The notes beneath the pieces were generated by a model. It did no database searches. It was not told the origin of the DNA and was given only the letters and a program-made list of their open reading frames with translations. Shown piece after piece: positions 27,063 through 36,455 of a stretch of 64,000 nucleotides of DNA. The DNA is taken from assembly GCA_937120535.1 (NCBI GenBank), contig CAKZJX010000011.1:1-64000 (forward strand), given 5' to 3'. The position numbers were made by a program, and so were the translations under genes. Positions within the stretch are counted from its first letter, which is position 1, and each line of letters opens with the position of its first letter. The stretch comes from an uncultured Anaerolineae bacterium. Its GTDB lineage: Bacteria; Chloroflexota; Anaerolineae; Anaerolineales; Villigracilaceae.

Positions 27063-28955
27063 TCAAGGTGAGGGTTGGCATAAGCCTTGTTTTTTGGCCT
27101 GTTTTTCTGCGTCCTCGGTTTCGGGGCCGTATTGGCAGACAGCTTGCCAGGGTTGGTAGTGGGTGAAGAAGCGGTCGGTGAAGTATACGACGCCGTTTTT
27201 CCAGACGGTGCGCTTGACGGTGACGTCGGCTCCGTCGGCGGCCCAGTCCACCTGTTTGATCTGGCCCGGGTTGAGCTCGGGGTTGAGTTCAAAGCGGGGC
27301 GGCGGGGCCGGAACAACGTTGATCGGGCCAGTGGTGGTGTAGGTGACGGTGCGCCCATCGGAGGTGGAGTAGAACTTCCAGGTCAGGGATTGGGCGACCC
27401 GGTTGAAATAGGTTTCCATCAAGAGCCAGTAGGGGGTGTCGTTGACGAACTTGAAGTCCACCAGGGGGAAGTAGATGGCGGCATCCATGCCGGCCAGGTT
27501 GGGATCACGACCCGAGGCGGTTTGTTCGTAGTAGGAGACGCGGTAGGCATGGGAGTGGCGTTCTACGATGGGGAAGCCGGCAAAGAAGACGGTGCGGAAC
27601 AGAGTGGTGCTGACTTGACAGACACCGCCCCCCACACCTTTGATGGTGCGTCCGCCGTAGATGATCCAGGCTTCGGTGAAGCCGTTGTCCAGGCTGACAT
27701 CGCCCAGGGCTTTGCCCATCGAGAAGGTCTCGCCTGGTGCTACGAAGATGCCATGGAAGCGGGCTGCTGCGATGCGAATGTTTTGCATGCGCTCGGCGTT
27801 GGAGCCACGAAAATAGGTGGTGTGGGCTGCGATCAGTTCGCGGATGCCGAGCGATTCGGCAGTGGCGCTATCGGTGATGGCCGGCGGTTCCTCACGAATC
27901 ACGAGGGGAACGGTGTGTTCGCCACGCAGCAGGGCCTGGTTGACGGCAGCCAGGGTGGCCGGCATGTCGAGGGTGCGGCCGATCACGGCGTTTTCGATCA
28001 GGACCAGTTGGCGGGTGTTGTCGTCGAAGTAGAAACGGGCATTTTTGGGGGGGCGGTTAATTTGGGCGGCGATGGGGATGAGCTTTTCGGCAAACTGGCT
28101 GCTTTCTAGGCCGACGTGGATTTCGGATATCTCACCGTTGTCCACGCGACGGATAATCAGCATTTCGGCCAGCAGGGCCGGCTCAAACGTCCACGGGCCG
28201 GGATCGCCTGGCACGGGGTTGGGCAGGACGAGCTGGAACGGTTGGGAAAGGATGCGGCGCGCGATCTCGGCCTGGGCGGAGACATCCAGCAGAGCGGGGC
28301 GGGTCTCGACGATCACCAGAGGCACTTCGGCGTCGTGGAAGTTTTGTAATTGGGCGCTGAGCAAGCGCAAGGTGGCATCCACGTCGAGGCGGCGGCCGAT
28401 TTGGCCAGGTTGGGCCACAACGGTTGTGCCCTGGATGTACAGGGTAGCCTCGATGGCTGGGCGGTTGATGGCGCTTGCCAGGCGGTTGAGATAGGCATAA
28501 GCCAAGCGCTCATCGAGGACGATCACCGGCGGCACCATCACTCCCTGGCGACGGGCGCGCCATTGGTCGAACAGGGCACGCCACAGCCCTCCGCTGCGCC
28601 CCACATGGTAGGCTATCTGGGCGCTGGAGGAGGCATCGAAGACCATGCCCAATTCGACCGGCGAAGCTACCCACAGGTTGGCGCCATCACGAAAGACGAT
28701 CTTGCCCTGGATGGGGAAGGAGAGCGCTTGGTTGAGTTGAACAGCGGCTTCGGCTGGGGCCTTGCCCGAGAGGTCTACGCCGGCCACGGTCACGCCCGGA
28801 AAGATGCGGCCGGCATAGGTTAATTGATAGCCAAGGACGACCATCATTATCAGGGCCAGCGAGCCGGCAACGCCAACGATCAGCGAGGCGAGGAATTGGA
28901 TCGGGAGGGGATAGGGGCGCGAGTAAGGCTTTGCGTAAATGGTCATCGGGAGCAC
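27063..28955 (-). CDS. VanW family envelope protein
   Basis: A 630-residue protein with one N-terminal membrane helix (about 20-45), two repeated beta-rich domains of the PG_binding_4 type (about 50-330), and a VanW domain (about 370-510; ARFHGIFVAPGETFSMGKAL, GGGVCQVSTTLFRTVFFAGFPIVERHSHAYRV, DAAIYFPLVDFKF). A short G5-like beta segment closes the protein. VanW domains occur in envelope proteins of Gram-positive bacteria and Chloroflexi; the activity is not known. Start is GTG 28955 or ATG 28946; neither has a strong ribosome site. Confidence 0.88.
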   Translation of the reverse strand: MLPMTIYAKPYSRPYPLPIQFLASLIVGVAGSLALIMMVVLGYQLTYAGRIFPGVTVAGVDLSGKAPAEAAVQLNQALSFPIQGKIVFRDGANLWVASPVELGMVFDASSSAQIAYHVGRSGGLWRALFDQWRARRQGVMVPPVIVLDERLAYAYLNRLASAINRPAIEATLYIQGTTVVAQPGQIGRRLDVDATLRLLSAQLQNFHDAEVPLVIVETRPALLDVSAQAEIARRILSQPFQLVLPNPVPGDPGPWTFEPALLAEMLIIRRVDNGEISEIHVGLESSQFAEKLIPIAAQINRPPKNARFYFDDNTRQLVLIENAVIGRTLDMPATLAAVNQALLRGEHTVPLVIREEPPAITDSATAESLGIRELIAAHTTYFRGSNAERMQNIRIAAARFHGIFVAPGETFSMGKALGDVSLDNGFTEAWIIYGGRTIKGVGGGVCQVSTTLFRTVFFAGFPIVERHSHAYRVSYYEQTASGRDPNLAGMDAAIYFPLVDFKFVNDTPYWLLMETYFNRVAQSLTWKFYSTSDGRTVTYTTTGPINVVPAPPPRFELNPELNPGQIKQVDWAADGADVTVKRTVWKNGVVYFTDRFFTHYQPWQAVCQYGPETEDAEKQAKKQGLCQPSP

Positions 28956-29095
28956 ATTCTAATCAGGATAGGTAAAGTCTGGGTTAATAACGCTGGGCGC
29001 TTGACAAAGGTTCCCCGCTGGGCAGAAGGTCGTTGCTGGACTTTTTTGTCAGACAGACGCTCTGCCGAGGTGTCCTTCGCCGGCCCGGCGCGCTG

Positions 29096-29680
29096 TTACT
29101 TCCACCACTTGGGGATTAGCATGGGCGTGCGGGCTTGGTATTCGGCGTAGGCTTGGCCGAACTCACGCAGGAGTTTTCGCTCCTCGAAGTAGGCGCCGAT
29201 GAGGAGGTAGAGGGTGGCGGCTAGGTATAAGGTGAGCAGGTTGCAAGTCATGTGCGGGGTGAGCCAGAGGAGGAGCAGGCCGGCGGTGTAGAGGGGGTGG
29301 CGAACGAATCGGTACAGTCCATCGGTGACCAGACGCGACGGCGTTTCGCCTTCGAGGATCTGCCGTAAGCCGAGGAAAGATAGCAGATCGGTCTGTAGGA
29401 GACCGATCAGGAGCAGGAGCAGGGCGATTCCCTGGCCGAGCAGCATCAGGTAGGAAAATGGCGCTGGGACGGCGTAAAGGGGCACGTCGGGCAGGGTGGC
29501 GGTCAGGTAGAGGATGGGCAGGAAGGTCAGCAGGGAGAAGGCGTTGTAGAACAGACGGTAGCCGCGCATCCGCGTTGGGCCGAGCCAGGAGGTCAGGCCA
29601 TTTTTGACGCGGTGCGAGGCCAGGAGGGAGTGAATCAGGCCCCACAAGAACAGGGAAAGGGCTATCCAGAGGGGACTCAT
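29096..29680 (-). CDS. Membrane methyltransferase, isoprenylcysteine/NnrU-like
   Basis: A 194-residue protein with about five membrane segments. The C-terminal signature LYRFVRHPLYTAGLLLLW, then GAYFEERKLLREFGQAYAEYQARTPMLIP, is that of the ICMT/phospholipid methyltransferase/NnrU group, which use S-adenosylmethionine on lipid or thiol substrates within the membrane. The substrate is unknown. Its start overlaps the stop of the HerA-like gene by four bases, making it the last gene of a tightly packed set. Confidence 0.85.
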   Translation of the reverse strand: MSPLWIALSLFLWGLIHSLLASHRVKNGLTSWLGPTRMRGYRLFYNAFSLLTFLPILYLTATLPDVPLYAVPAPFSYLMLLGQGIALLLLLIGLLQTDLLSFLGLRQILEGETPSRLVTDGLYRFVRHPLYTAGLLLLWLTPHMTCNLLTLYLAATLYLLIGAYFEERKLLREFGQAYAEYQARTPMLIPKWWK

Positions 29681-32196
29681 GCCGGCCCCTTATGTGCGAC
29701 GCCAAAGGCGGGAACTTCGATCTCTCGGCCGCCGGTTTCGACCAGATAGTAGGGCGCCCAGGCGATGCCGAAGCGGATGAGATGGATGTCGGTCTTTTTG
29801 GGGGTGAGGGGGATCTCAGTGATCTTGTTGACTATATCGCCCCAGTGTTGGTTCAACCGCTCCACCAGGCGGGCTCGCTCAGCCTGGAGCTCGGCCAGCT
29901 GTTTTTTGAATTGGGCGATGGTCTGCAACGATTCTTCTACGTCGGCTTTGGCGTTGGCGATTATGCGTTGTTTGGTCAGTTGGGTGGAGAGGCTTTTCTT
30001 GCGGCTGAGCCCGAAGAGGCCAGCGCCCAGTTCGAGCAGGTTGGCGCCGGCTTCGAGTTTGCGGCTCTGGAGTTCGGCTTGGTCTTGCTGGAGTTCGCGC
30101 TCTTCGCGCTCGAGCTTTTCCTGCAGAGCAGCGATCTGGCGGTCGAAGCGGGCGGTCTCTTTTTCGATCTCGCGGTCGCGCGCTTGGCGGGCAGCCTCGG
30201 CGCAGGCTTTGATGAATTCGGCTTGGGAGACATCGGGGCCGGCGTAGACTTTGAGGGCTTCGTTGGCCCGCACTTTGAGCGACGTCGAGCGATAGACCCA
30301 GTCCAGGAAGTCTTTTTGGAGGGCGGTCATGCGTTTGGGGTCGGTCAGCACGGCCGGCGGAGTCTCGAAGCGGGCGTCGGGCAGGGGGGAGGAGGAGAGG
30401 TTATCGATCGGCAGGCTGATGAGGAAGTCTTCCCAGCGTTGAGAGGCGTGGGGAGTGAGGTGGGGGATCAGGGCGAGGCGCGCTACTTCGACGTCGATGC
30501 CGTATTTGCGGTCGAAGAGGCGCACTTGGGCGGCGGCCAGCAAGGCCGGGCGGTAGAGGAGGCCGATCTGACGGGTGTCGTCTGAGAGGGAGAGGCCGCC
30601 GGCACGCAGAGCTTCGGGTAGGCTGTAGATGAGGGGCAGGAAGTATTCTGCGATGGCGGAGGGCAGGGGCGGGCGAGAGGTTGGGCGTGGGGGGCGCGCG
30701 GCAGGCGAGGGAACGGCCGGGGAGGGCATAACCGGCTCGAGGCCCAGGGAGGAGGCGGCCGGCCCGGAGGGAGGTGGGGTGGCGGCAGGGCGTTCGGCGC
30801 CGACCAAGGCGTTGAGAGCCGGGATTTGGGCGCGGGTCAGCGGCCCGGCTAGGTAGTTCATCACAAATCGGGTTTGGAAGACGACCGGGCCTTTTTGGTG
30901 GACGTTGTGCATGATGAAGATGCGCTTGCCCAGGGAGGCGATCAGTTTGTCGAAGGTGGCGCGAGAGACGGTGCCGGCAGCGCTTTCGAGGCCATCGAGC
31001 AGACGCTGTTTATCGCGATCGGTCTGGAGTTTGCCGATGAACCAGGTGCCGGCATTCGACATGGCTTTGTAATCCACATCTACCGGGTTTTGAGTGGCGA
31101 GCAGGACGCCCAGGCCGAAGGCGCGAGCTTGTTTGAGCAGGCGCAGCAGTGGAGGCTTGGAAGGCGGGTTGGCGGTGGGTGGCAGGTAACCGAAGATCTC
31201 GTCCATGTAGAGGAGGGCGCGCAGGGTGGTGGCCCCGGGCTGGGTGCGCATCCAGGTCTCTAGGGCGCCGAGCAGCAGGGTGACGAAGAACATGCGCTCG
31301 GGATCGTTCAGATGGGCAATGTAGAACACGGTATGGCGGGGTCGACCCTCGGACGAGAACAGCAAGGAGGGAATGTCCAGCGGCGTCCCTTCACGCCAAA
31401 CTTCAAAGCCAGGTGCTGCTAGGATGTTGTTGAGCAGCATGGCCAGTTGGAAGCGGTCTTTTTCGGGGAACAGGTTTTCTAGGGGAAAGGCGCCGAGTTT
31501 GTCGAACGGGGGTTGCTGGACCTGGTGGATCAAGGTCTCTAGGGTCAAGTCCTGGCCCTGGGACCAATGGCTTTCAAAGATGTTGGAGAGCAAGATGTGT
31601 TCGCGCGAGCGAAGCGGGTCCACTTCGTCCATGCCGACCAGCCCAAGCAGGGCGGTGACTGTGGAGGCGATGCGTTCGCGTAGGACTTCGCGATTTTCGG
31701 CCCACGGGATGGCAGGGGCGACTAGGGAGGAGAAGACGCTGACCGGCAGGCCGGCGTTGGAACCTGGGGTGTAGACGGCAAATTCCGCCGCCTGTTGTAA
31801 GGCCAGGATGCGGGCGCGGTCAATGCCCCATTCGGCCAGGCCTTTGCGCCAGCGTTCGGCGGTCTCTTGGGCAGCAGCTTCTAGGGATTTGCCCTCGCGG
31901 CGCACAGCATCAGCATCGAGCCAGGGTCGAAAGTCGTCGGGCGCCAGGTTGGGGAAGTGAAGGAGCAGGTTGGTGAGATCGCCTTTGGGATCAATCACGA
32001 TGGCCGGGATGCCTTGCAAGGCGGCTTCTTCGAGCAGGCCGATACACAGGCCGGTCTTGCCTGAGCCGGTCATGCCAACTACCAGGGCGTGGGTGGTGAG
32101 GTCGGCGGGATCGTAGAGCAGAGGGGCATGGCCAGGTTTTCCTTGTTCGGGGTCGAACAAGCGACCGAGGTAGAATTTTCCCTGGGTATTGAGCAT
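29677..32196 (-). CDS. HerA/FtsK-like hexameric ATPase
   Basis: An 839-residue ATPase. The start is ATG 32196 (MLNTQGKFYLGRL), with CGGAGGTCGCC directly upstream; a longer in-frame start exists at 32265 but overlaps the preceding gene. Walker A is GMTGSGKTGL (Lys47), Walker B is RALLYMDEIFGYLPP, and ATQNPVDVDYKAMSNAG follows. Residues 475-530 are a Pro/Ala-rich linker, then a C-terminal helical and coiled-coil region (about 670-780; long runs of Glu/Gln/Arg). HerA-like ATPases translocate DNA or pump macromolecules; the specific role here is unknown. Confidence 0.85.
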   Translation of the reverse strand: MLNTQGKFYLGRLFDPEQGKPGHAPLLYDPADLTTHALVVGMTGSGKTGLCIGLLEEAALQGIPAIVIDPKGDLTNLLLHFPNLAPDDFRPWLDADAVRREGKSLEAAAQETAERWRKGLAEWGIDRARILALQQAAEFAVYTPGSNAGLPVSVFSSLVAPAIPWAENREVLRERIASTVTALLGLVGMDEVDPLRSREHILLSNIFESHWSQGQDLTLETLIHQVQQPPFDKLGAFPLENLFPEKDRFQLAMLLNNILAAPGFEVWREGTPLDIPSLLFSSEGRPRHTVFYIAHLNDPERMFFVTLLLGALETWMRTQPGATTLRALLYMDEIFGYLPPTANPPSKPPLLRLLKQARAFGLGVLLATQNPVDVDYKAMSNAGTWFIGKLQTDRDKQRLLDGLESAAGTVSRATFDKLIASLGKRIFIMHNVHQKGPVVFQTRFVMNYLAGPLTRAQIPALNALVGAERPAATPPPSGPAASSLGLEPVMPSPAVPSPAARPPRPTSRPPLPSAIAEYFLPLIYSLPEALRAGGLSLSDDTRQIGLLYRPALLAAAQVRLFDRKYGIDVEVARLALIPHLTPHASQRWEDFLISLPIDNLSSSPLPDARFETPPAVLTDPKRMTALQKDFLDWVYRSTSLKVRANEALKVYAGPDVSQAEFIKACAEAARQARDREIEKETARFDRQIAALQEKLEREERELQQDQAELQSRKLEAGANLLELGAGLFGLSRKKSLSTQLTKQRIIANAKADVEESLQTIAQFKKQLAELQAERARLVERLNQHWGDIVNKITEIPLTPKKTDIHLIRFGIAWAPYYLVETGGREIEVPAFGVAHKGPA

Positions 32197-32224
32197 GGCG
32201 ACCTCCGAATCAGAGAGATGGTTC

Positions 32225-33355
32225 TTAGGGGGTTTGGGCCTGTTGGTAGATGCGCCAGAATTCATCTAAGTAGAGTTGGGCAATTTCTGGGCTGAAGAAG
32301 ATCAGCAGATTCTCGTCGTTGCGTTCGTCGGCAGAACGGGTGAAATTATACGATCCGGTGACCACGACCGAGCGGTCAATGATCAGCACTTTGTGGTGCA
32401 TCAGGCCTTTGTTGCCGTCGCGGCGCACGTTGATGCCAGCTTGGTGCAAACGATCGAACTCTGTTCCTCGGTTAGGTTGGATCTGATCGGCATCCATCAC
32501 TCCGGCCACCGTTACCCCAGCAGCCTGACGTTGGATAATAGCCTCGGCTAATGGGTCGGACGTGAAAGCATAGGCCAGGAAATAGATGCTTTCTTCGGCC
32601 GAAGCGATCAACTCCACCAGGCGCGCCTCGACCTTGTCATCGGGCGAAAAGTAGGTCTCCAGGCGGACCTGGTCCACTTCGATCACGGGGTTGGGGGTAT
32701 CGGCGCGCGCAGCGGGGCCGAAGAGGTCATCTTGGAACATTTCATTAAACTCCACCAGGAAATTCTCGGCTAATTTTAGCGAGCGAAGATGGATCACGTT
32801 GTTGTGGTCTTGGTAAGCGCCGCTAGGAGTAAAGTTCATGGAACCCGTCCAGACCTGAGAGCGATCGATGATGATAAATTTGTGGTGCATCAGCCCTTCG
32901 CGGCGGTCGCCCAGGACGGGGATGCCGGCGTCGCTCAAGGCCTGGGGGACAGGGCGGTCGCGGTTATCGCTTTCCATCACCATGCGTACCAAGACGCCGC
33001 GATCGCGGGCCCTTAACAAGGCATTGCCCAGCTCGCGCAGGCTCAAGTTGTAGATGGCTACATCCACGCTCAGGCGGGCGGCGTCGATCGAGGCGATGAT
33101 GGCTTGATCTATGCCGCCGGTTTGCTGCTTGGAGACCGGATTGGCAGGATCGGTGAAGTAGAGCTCAAAGAAGGGGCCTTGGTAGCCGTAGCCGACAAGC
33201 AGCGGGATGGGCTGGATGAAGGGCGCAGCGGCGGTGGTCGTCTTGGGAGGGGCGGTGCCTGGGAAAGGGGGAACTGTGGCCGTGGAAAAGGGGGTGCAGG
33301 CAAAGAGCAAGGTCAGAAGGGCTAGTAGGAGGAAGAAGGGGATTCGACGGATCAT
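32225..33355 (-). CDS. Phospholipase D-like lipoprotein, two HKD motifs
   Basis: A 376-residue lipoprotein (lipobox LLTLLFAC, Cys20) with a Pro/Thr-rich linker and two complete PLD motifs: HHKFIIIDRSQVWTGSMNFT and HHKVLIIDRSVVVTGSYNFT. The compact duplicated form resembles the Nuc/NucT endonuclease and bacterial PLD group. The export signal places it outside the membrane, where it could be a nuclease or a phospholipase. Its first codon overlaps the kinase stop (TAATG), and the HerA-like gene starts 28 bp after it. Confidence 0.88.
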   Translation of the reverse strand: MIRRIPFFLLLALLTLLFACTPFSTATVPPFPGTAPPKTTTAAAPFIQPIPLLVGYGYQGPFFELYFTDPANPVSKQQTGGIDQAIIASIDAARLSVDVAIYNLSLRELGNALLRARDRGVLVRMVMESDNRDRPVPQALSDAGIPVLGDRREGLMHHKFIIIDRSQVWTGSMNFTPSGAYQDHNNVIHLRSLKLAENFLVEFNEMFQDDLFGPAARADTPNPVIEVDQVRLETYFSPDDKVEARLVELIASAEESIYFLAYAFTSDPLAEAIIQRQAAGVTVAGVMDADQIQPNRGTEFDRLHQAGINVRRDGNKGLMHHKVLIIDRSVVVTGSYNFTRSADERNDENLLIFFSPEIAQLYLDEFWRIYQQAQTP

Positions 33356-35442
33356 TATTGCAAGAACTCAGGGCGTAAGGCTGGCATGGGAGCTTCGTCG
33401 AGGCGGGGGAAAAAGTCGTCGGGCAAGGAGAGAGGTGTCAGTTTGCCGCCGGTGCTCAAGGAGTCCACCGGCACGTAGTACAGTTTCATCCGAGCGGCCG
33501 CGCCCAAGCGGATGTCTTGAAAGGCAAAGATCACGTATTTGCCGTCGGGGCTAAAGGTGGCGTCGCGATAACAACAGGTGTTTTCGATCGGCGCCACGCG
33601 CTGAAACTTGCGGGTGAAGGTGTCGTACAGAACCAGATCTCCAAAGCCTTCGCGGAAGATGTCGCTGTTCAGGAAGAACAGCAGGTCGCCATCCCAGTCA
33701 TAATCCACGATCAGGGGTTTGAATTCAAAGCGGCTTGGCGGGAAGGTGTCTAGCCCGCGCAAGCGGGTGGCGCCGCACTCCAGTTCGACGATGCGGATGG
33801 CGTCGGAGCGCTGCCGGCCGATGGGCACCATGATCTTGAGTGCCAGTTTTTGGCCGTCGTCAGACCAGAGGGCTTCCTTGACCGGGAATTCGGAGTAATA
33901 GAGGCAGCCGTTGAGGGCCAGCAGATCGCTCTTCTTGCGGACGTTGCGCAGGGTCTCAATGTTAAAGGGGACGATGAAGAGTTCACGCTCTACGGTAATG
34001 GCCACTTGTTTGCGATCGGGCGAGAGGTGGAAGCTTTCAAAGTATTCTGCCCAGAGGAAGCTGGCAATGTTGTCCTCACGCAGGGTTTCGATGTCCACGG
34101 TTTTTGCCGTCTTGCCGGAGATGTAGAGGATGGTTTTGCGATCCAACCACTCTAGGTTGAATTTTTTTGCTCCGTCAATGGTGAGTTGTTTCAGCCCGCT
34201 GCCATCCACGTTCATGATCCAGATGTCGTTGGCGTTCAGGAAGGCGATCTGATCGGCTTCGCCAAGCACGGGTAGGGCCGGCGGCGGGGTTTCGGTGGGC
34301 GGTAGGGGAGGAGTGGGCGAGGGTTCTGTCGTCGGAGAGGGTGCCAGGGTGGGAGAAGGAGAGGGCAGCGGGGTATCGGTTGGGAGGAGAAGCGGCCCGG
34401 CGGGGAGGTCCTGGGGAGTGGGTGAGGCCAGGAAGGGGATGGGATTTCCTGAATCGGCCGCCAGGCGTAGCGAAGGTCCGATTAACCAGCCTGCAACACT
34501 GAGCAGGCCGATCCCTGCCGCGATCCATAGCAAACGGAGCGATGGGAATCGTACCGCCGGCTGTTTCGGCCTCGCAACAGTGGGCGGAGAGGGAGAGGCA
34601 GAAACGACGGTCGCTGCCTGGGCAGAGACCAAGTGGTCTTTCAGGGCTTGGACCAGCTCGGTGACCGTTTGGAAGCGCTGGTCGGGGTCTTTGGCCAGGG
34701 CGCGGGCGATCACGTCTTGAATCCAGGCCGGCAGGTTGGGGTTGAATTCGAGGATGTTGGGGATCGGATCAGTGATGTGTTTCACGGCCACGCCCATCGG
34801 CGTGTCGGCTTGGTAGGGCTGGCAGCCGGTGAGCATTTCAAACAGGATGATGCCTAAAGCGTAGATGTCAGTGCGGTGATCGATCGGTTTGCCGGCAGCT
34901 TGTTCGGGGGACATGTAGGCCGGTGTTCCGATGATCATGCTGTCGCTGGTCAGGGTGGTTCCCTCTTTTTGGAGCACCTTGGCAATCCCGAAATCGGAGA
35001 TGCAAGGGAACTCGTTGGCGGTGAACAGGATGTTGCTGGGTTTTAGGTCGCGATGCACGATGCCCTTCGCATGGGCTTCTTCGAGAGCTGGGGCGATGAT
35101 CTCGAGGATGCGCGTCGCTTCTTTCACCGAGAAGCGCTGTTGCTGGAGGCGATCGGCCAGCGATCCGCCGTTCATATAGCGCATTACGAAATAGGGGCGA
35201 CCGTCTTCTTCCCCCACGTCATATACCGGTACGATGGCCGGGTGTTCCAATTGGGCGATGATCTTGGCCTCGCGCTCAAAGCGCAAGCGGAATTGGGGAT
35301 CGCCATGCAATAGTTCGGACGGCAAAACTTTGATGGCGACTTGACGATTGAAACGCAGGTCGTGAGCGAGATAGACAATCGCCATGCCGCCTTGTCCGAG
35401 TTCGGCCTGGATCACATAATGACTGATGCGCTCGGGCAGCAT
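33355..35442 (-). CDS. Ser/Thr protein kinase with extracellular beta-propeller-like domain
   Basis: A 695-residue membrane kinase. The Hanks-type kinase domain spans residues 8-270: GQGGMAIVY loop, catalytic Lys38 (VAIKVL), HRDLKPSN (Asp132), SDFG (Asp150), and TPAYMSPEQ. One membrane helix lies near 305-325. A Pro/Thr-rich linker leads to an extracellular domain with TolB/PD40-like repeats (IWIMNVDGSGLKQLT, TFSPDGKYVIFAF). It probably senses an external signal and phosphorylates cytosolic targets. It is the first gene of the overlapping set with PLD, HerA-like and methyltransferase genes, and a -10 box lies only seven bases before its start. Confidence 0.92.
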   Translation of the reverse strand: MLPERISHYVIQAELGQGGMAIVYLAHDLRFNRQVAIKVLPSELLHGDPQFRLRFEREAKIIAQLEHPAIVPVYDVGEEDGRPYFVMRYMNGGSLADRLQQQRFSVKEATRILEIIAPALEEAHAKGIVHRDLKPSNILFTANEFPCISDFGIAKVLQKEGTTLTSDSMIIGTPAYMSPEQAAGKPIDHRTDIYALGIILFEMLTGCQPYQADTPMGVAVKHITDPIPNILEFNPNLPAWIQDVIARALAKDPDQRFQTVTELVQALKDHLVSAQAATVVSASPSPPTVARPKQPAVRFPSLRLLWIAAGIGLLSVAGWLIGPSLRLAADSGNPIPFLASPTPQDLPAGPLLLPTDTPLPSPSPTLAPSPTTEPSPTPPLPPTETPPPALPVLGEADQIAFLNANDIWIMNVDGSGLKQLTIDGAKKFNLEWLDRKTILYISGKTAKTVDIETLREDNIASFLWAEYFESFHLSPDRKQVAITVERELFIVPFNIETLRNVRKKSDLLALNGCLYYSEFPVKEALWSDDGQKLALKIMVPIGRQRSDAIRIVELECGATRLRGLDTFPPSRFEFKPLIVDYDWDGDLLFFLNSDIFREGFGDLVLYDTFTRKFQRVAPIENTCCYRDATFSPDGKYVIFAFQDIRLGAAARMKLYYVPVDSLSTGGKLTPLSLPDDFFPRLDEAPMPALRPEFLQ

Positions 35443-35448
35443 GGGAAA

Positions 35449-35476
35449 AGTATACTATGGAATAGGAGAACGACAA
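35449..35476 (-). promoter_or_regulatory. Promoter of the kinase operon, leaderless type
   Basis: Minus-strand TTGTCG (35471-35476), 16-base spacer, TATACT (35449-35454). The -10 box ends seven bases from ATG 35442, so the transcript should begin at or next to the start codon. Confidence 0.65.
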
Positions 35477-35513
35477 GGTTTTGGAGTAAAATGCCCTGGC
35501 AAAGGAGCTGCCC

Positions 35514-36446
35514 ATGCCGGAAGATACTGATCTCGCTCAGTTAAGACAGACGAATCGCCGCCTAAGGATTGGCATCGTGGGGTTGAGCGCGATCATCTTG
35601 ATGATGATGTTTTATCTGGTGGGAACGCCGCTGTTGGCGGCGTTTCTCGAGTCGCTTCGTGCTGATCCACCCCGTTCGTATAAGCTGAATGGGAGCGTTG
35701 ACCCAATTGACGCAGGGCCATTGGCGGCTACCGGAACAGCCGTGGCTCGCAGCGGCAACCTATCGCTGGCGGTTCACGACCCGATCGTCGTTCATGAGCA
35801 GATCGAAGCCCTGGCGGCTGAGCTGGCTTCAGAAGGGGCACAGGTGCTCTCTGGGGAGATGCGGCAAGAGGAGGACGGCGCTGCTCCGGGCGTGGTGATG
35901 ACCGTCCAGGTGCCGGCCGATCGCTTTGACGAGGTGGTGGATCGAATGGCCGGCATGGGGCTGCACGTTTTGGGCTGGGAAGAGATGATCGAGGGGCTCG
36001 ACGAGGAGTATCTGGCGGTTCGGTTACGCTTGGAGTCGCTGCGAGCCGTCCGGCAACGTTTGTTGGAAATGATCCGCCAGGCCGAGACAGTAGAGGAGTT
36101 GCTGGCGGTGGAGGAACAATTGGCGCGTTGCGACCGCGAAATCCAAACCCTGCAAGGACGTTTGAATGCCTTGGATCGATCGTCCCGCTTCTCGGTCATC
36201 ACCGTTTGGCTGCTCCCTCCTTCTCCTAGTCCGTCGTCGAATCACATGTCGGTTTCCCAGGCAGGGGAAATGTTGGGAGATGGCTTGCGCACGGTGGTCG
36301 ATCTTGTGTTCCTGTTTGTTGTTGTCGTTTTGCCGTGGGGGCTCGTGACCGGTTTGGCGGCCTGGGGAGGATGGCGCCTGATCCACCGGCGAGAGAAGAA
36401 AAAAGGGGTGGAACCCCAGACCGATTCCACTCATCCGTCACGGTAG
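35514..36446 (+). CDS. DUF4349 membrane protein
   Basis: A 310-residue protein: a membrane helix at residues 20-43, an extracellular DUF4349 domain (about 75-235; VARSGNLSLAVHDP, then VPADRFDEVVDRMAGMG and a coiled coil around EELLAVEEQLARCDREIQTLQGRL), and a second helix near 265-290 with a basic tail. Family members are envelope proteins without known activity. AAAGGAG lies before ATG 35514. The gene diverges from the kinase gene and precedes murJ by nine bases. Confidence 0.87.
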   Translation: MPEDTDLAQLRQTNRRLRIGIVGLSAIILMMMFYLVGTPLLAAFLESLRADPPRSYKLNGSVDPIDAGPLAATGTAVARSGNLSLAVHDPIVVHEQIEALAAELASEGAQVLSGEMRQEEDGAAPGVVMTVQVPADRFDEVVDRMAGMGLHVLGWEEMIEGLDEEYLAVRLRLESLRAVRQRLLEMIRQAETVEELLAVEEQLARCDREIQTLQGRLNALDRSSRFSVITVWLLPPSPSPSSNHMSVSQAGEMLGDGLRTVVDLVFLFVVVVLPWGLVTGLAAWGGWRLIHRREKKKGVEPQTDSTHPSR

Positions 36447-36455
36447 CTTCATCTT

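Noticed and set aside
27087-28109. 340-codon plus-strand frame opposite VanW
   Set aside because: Antisense to the VanW and PG-binding domains; composition (Gly, Val, Asp, His) is typical of shadows and no motif is present.
29677-33355. HerA plus PLD nuclease as a phage-defence pair
   Set aside because: The PLD protein has a clear lipoprotein signal peptide, so it acts outside the cell. A cytosolic HerA-nuclease defence complex is not supported.
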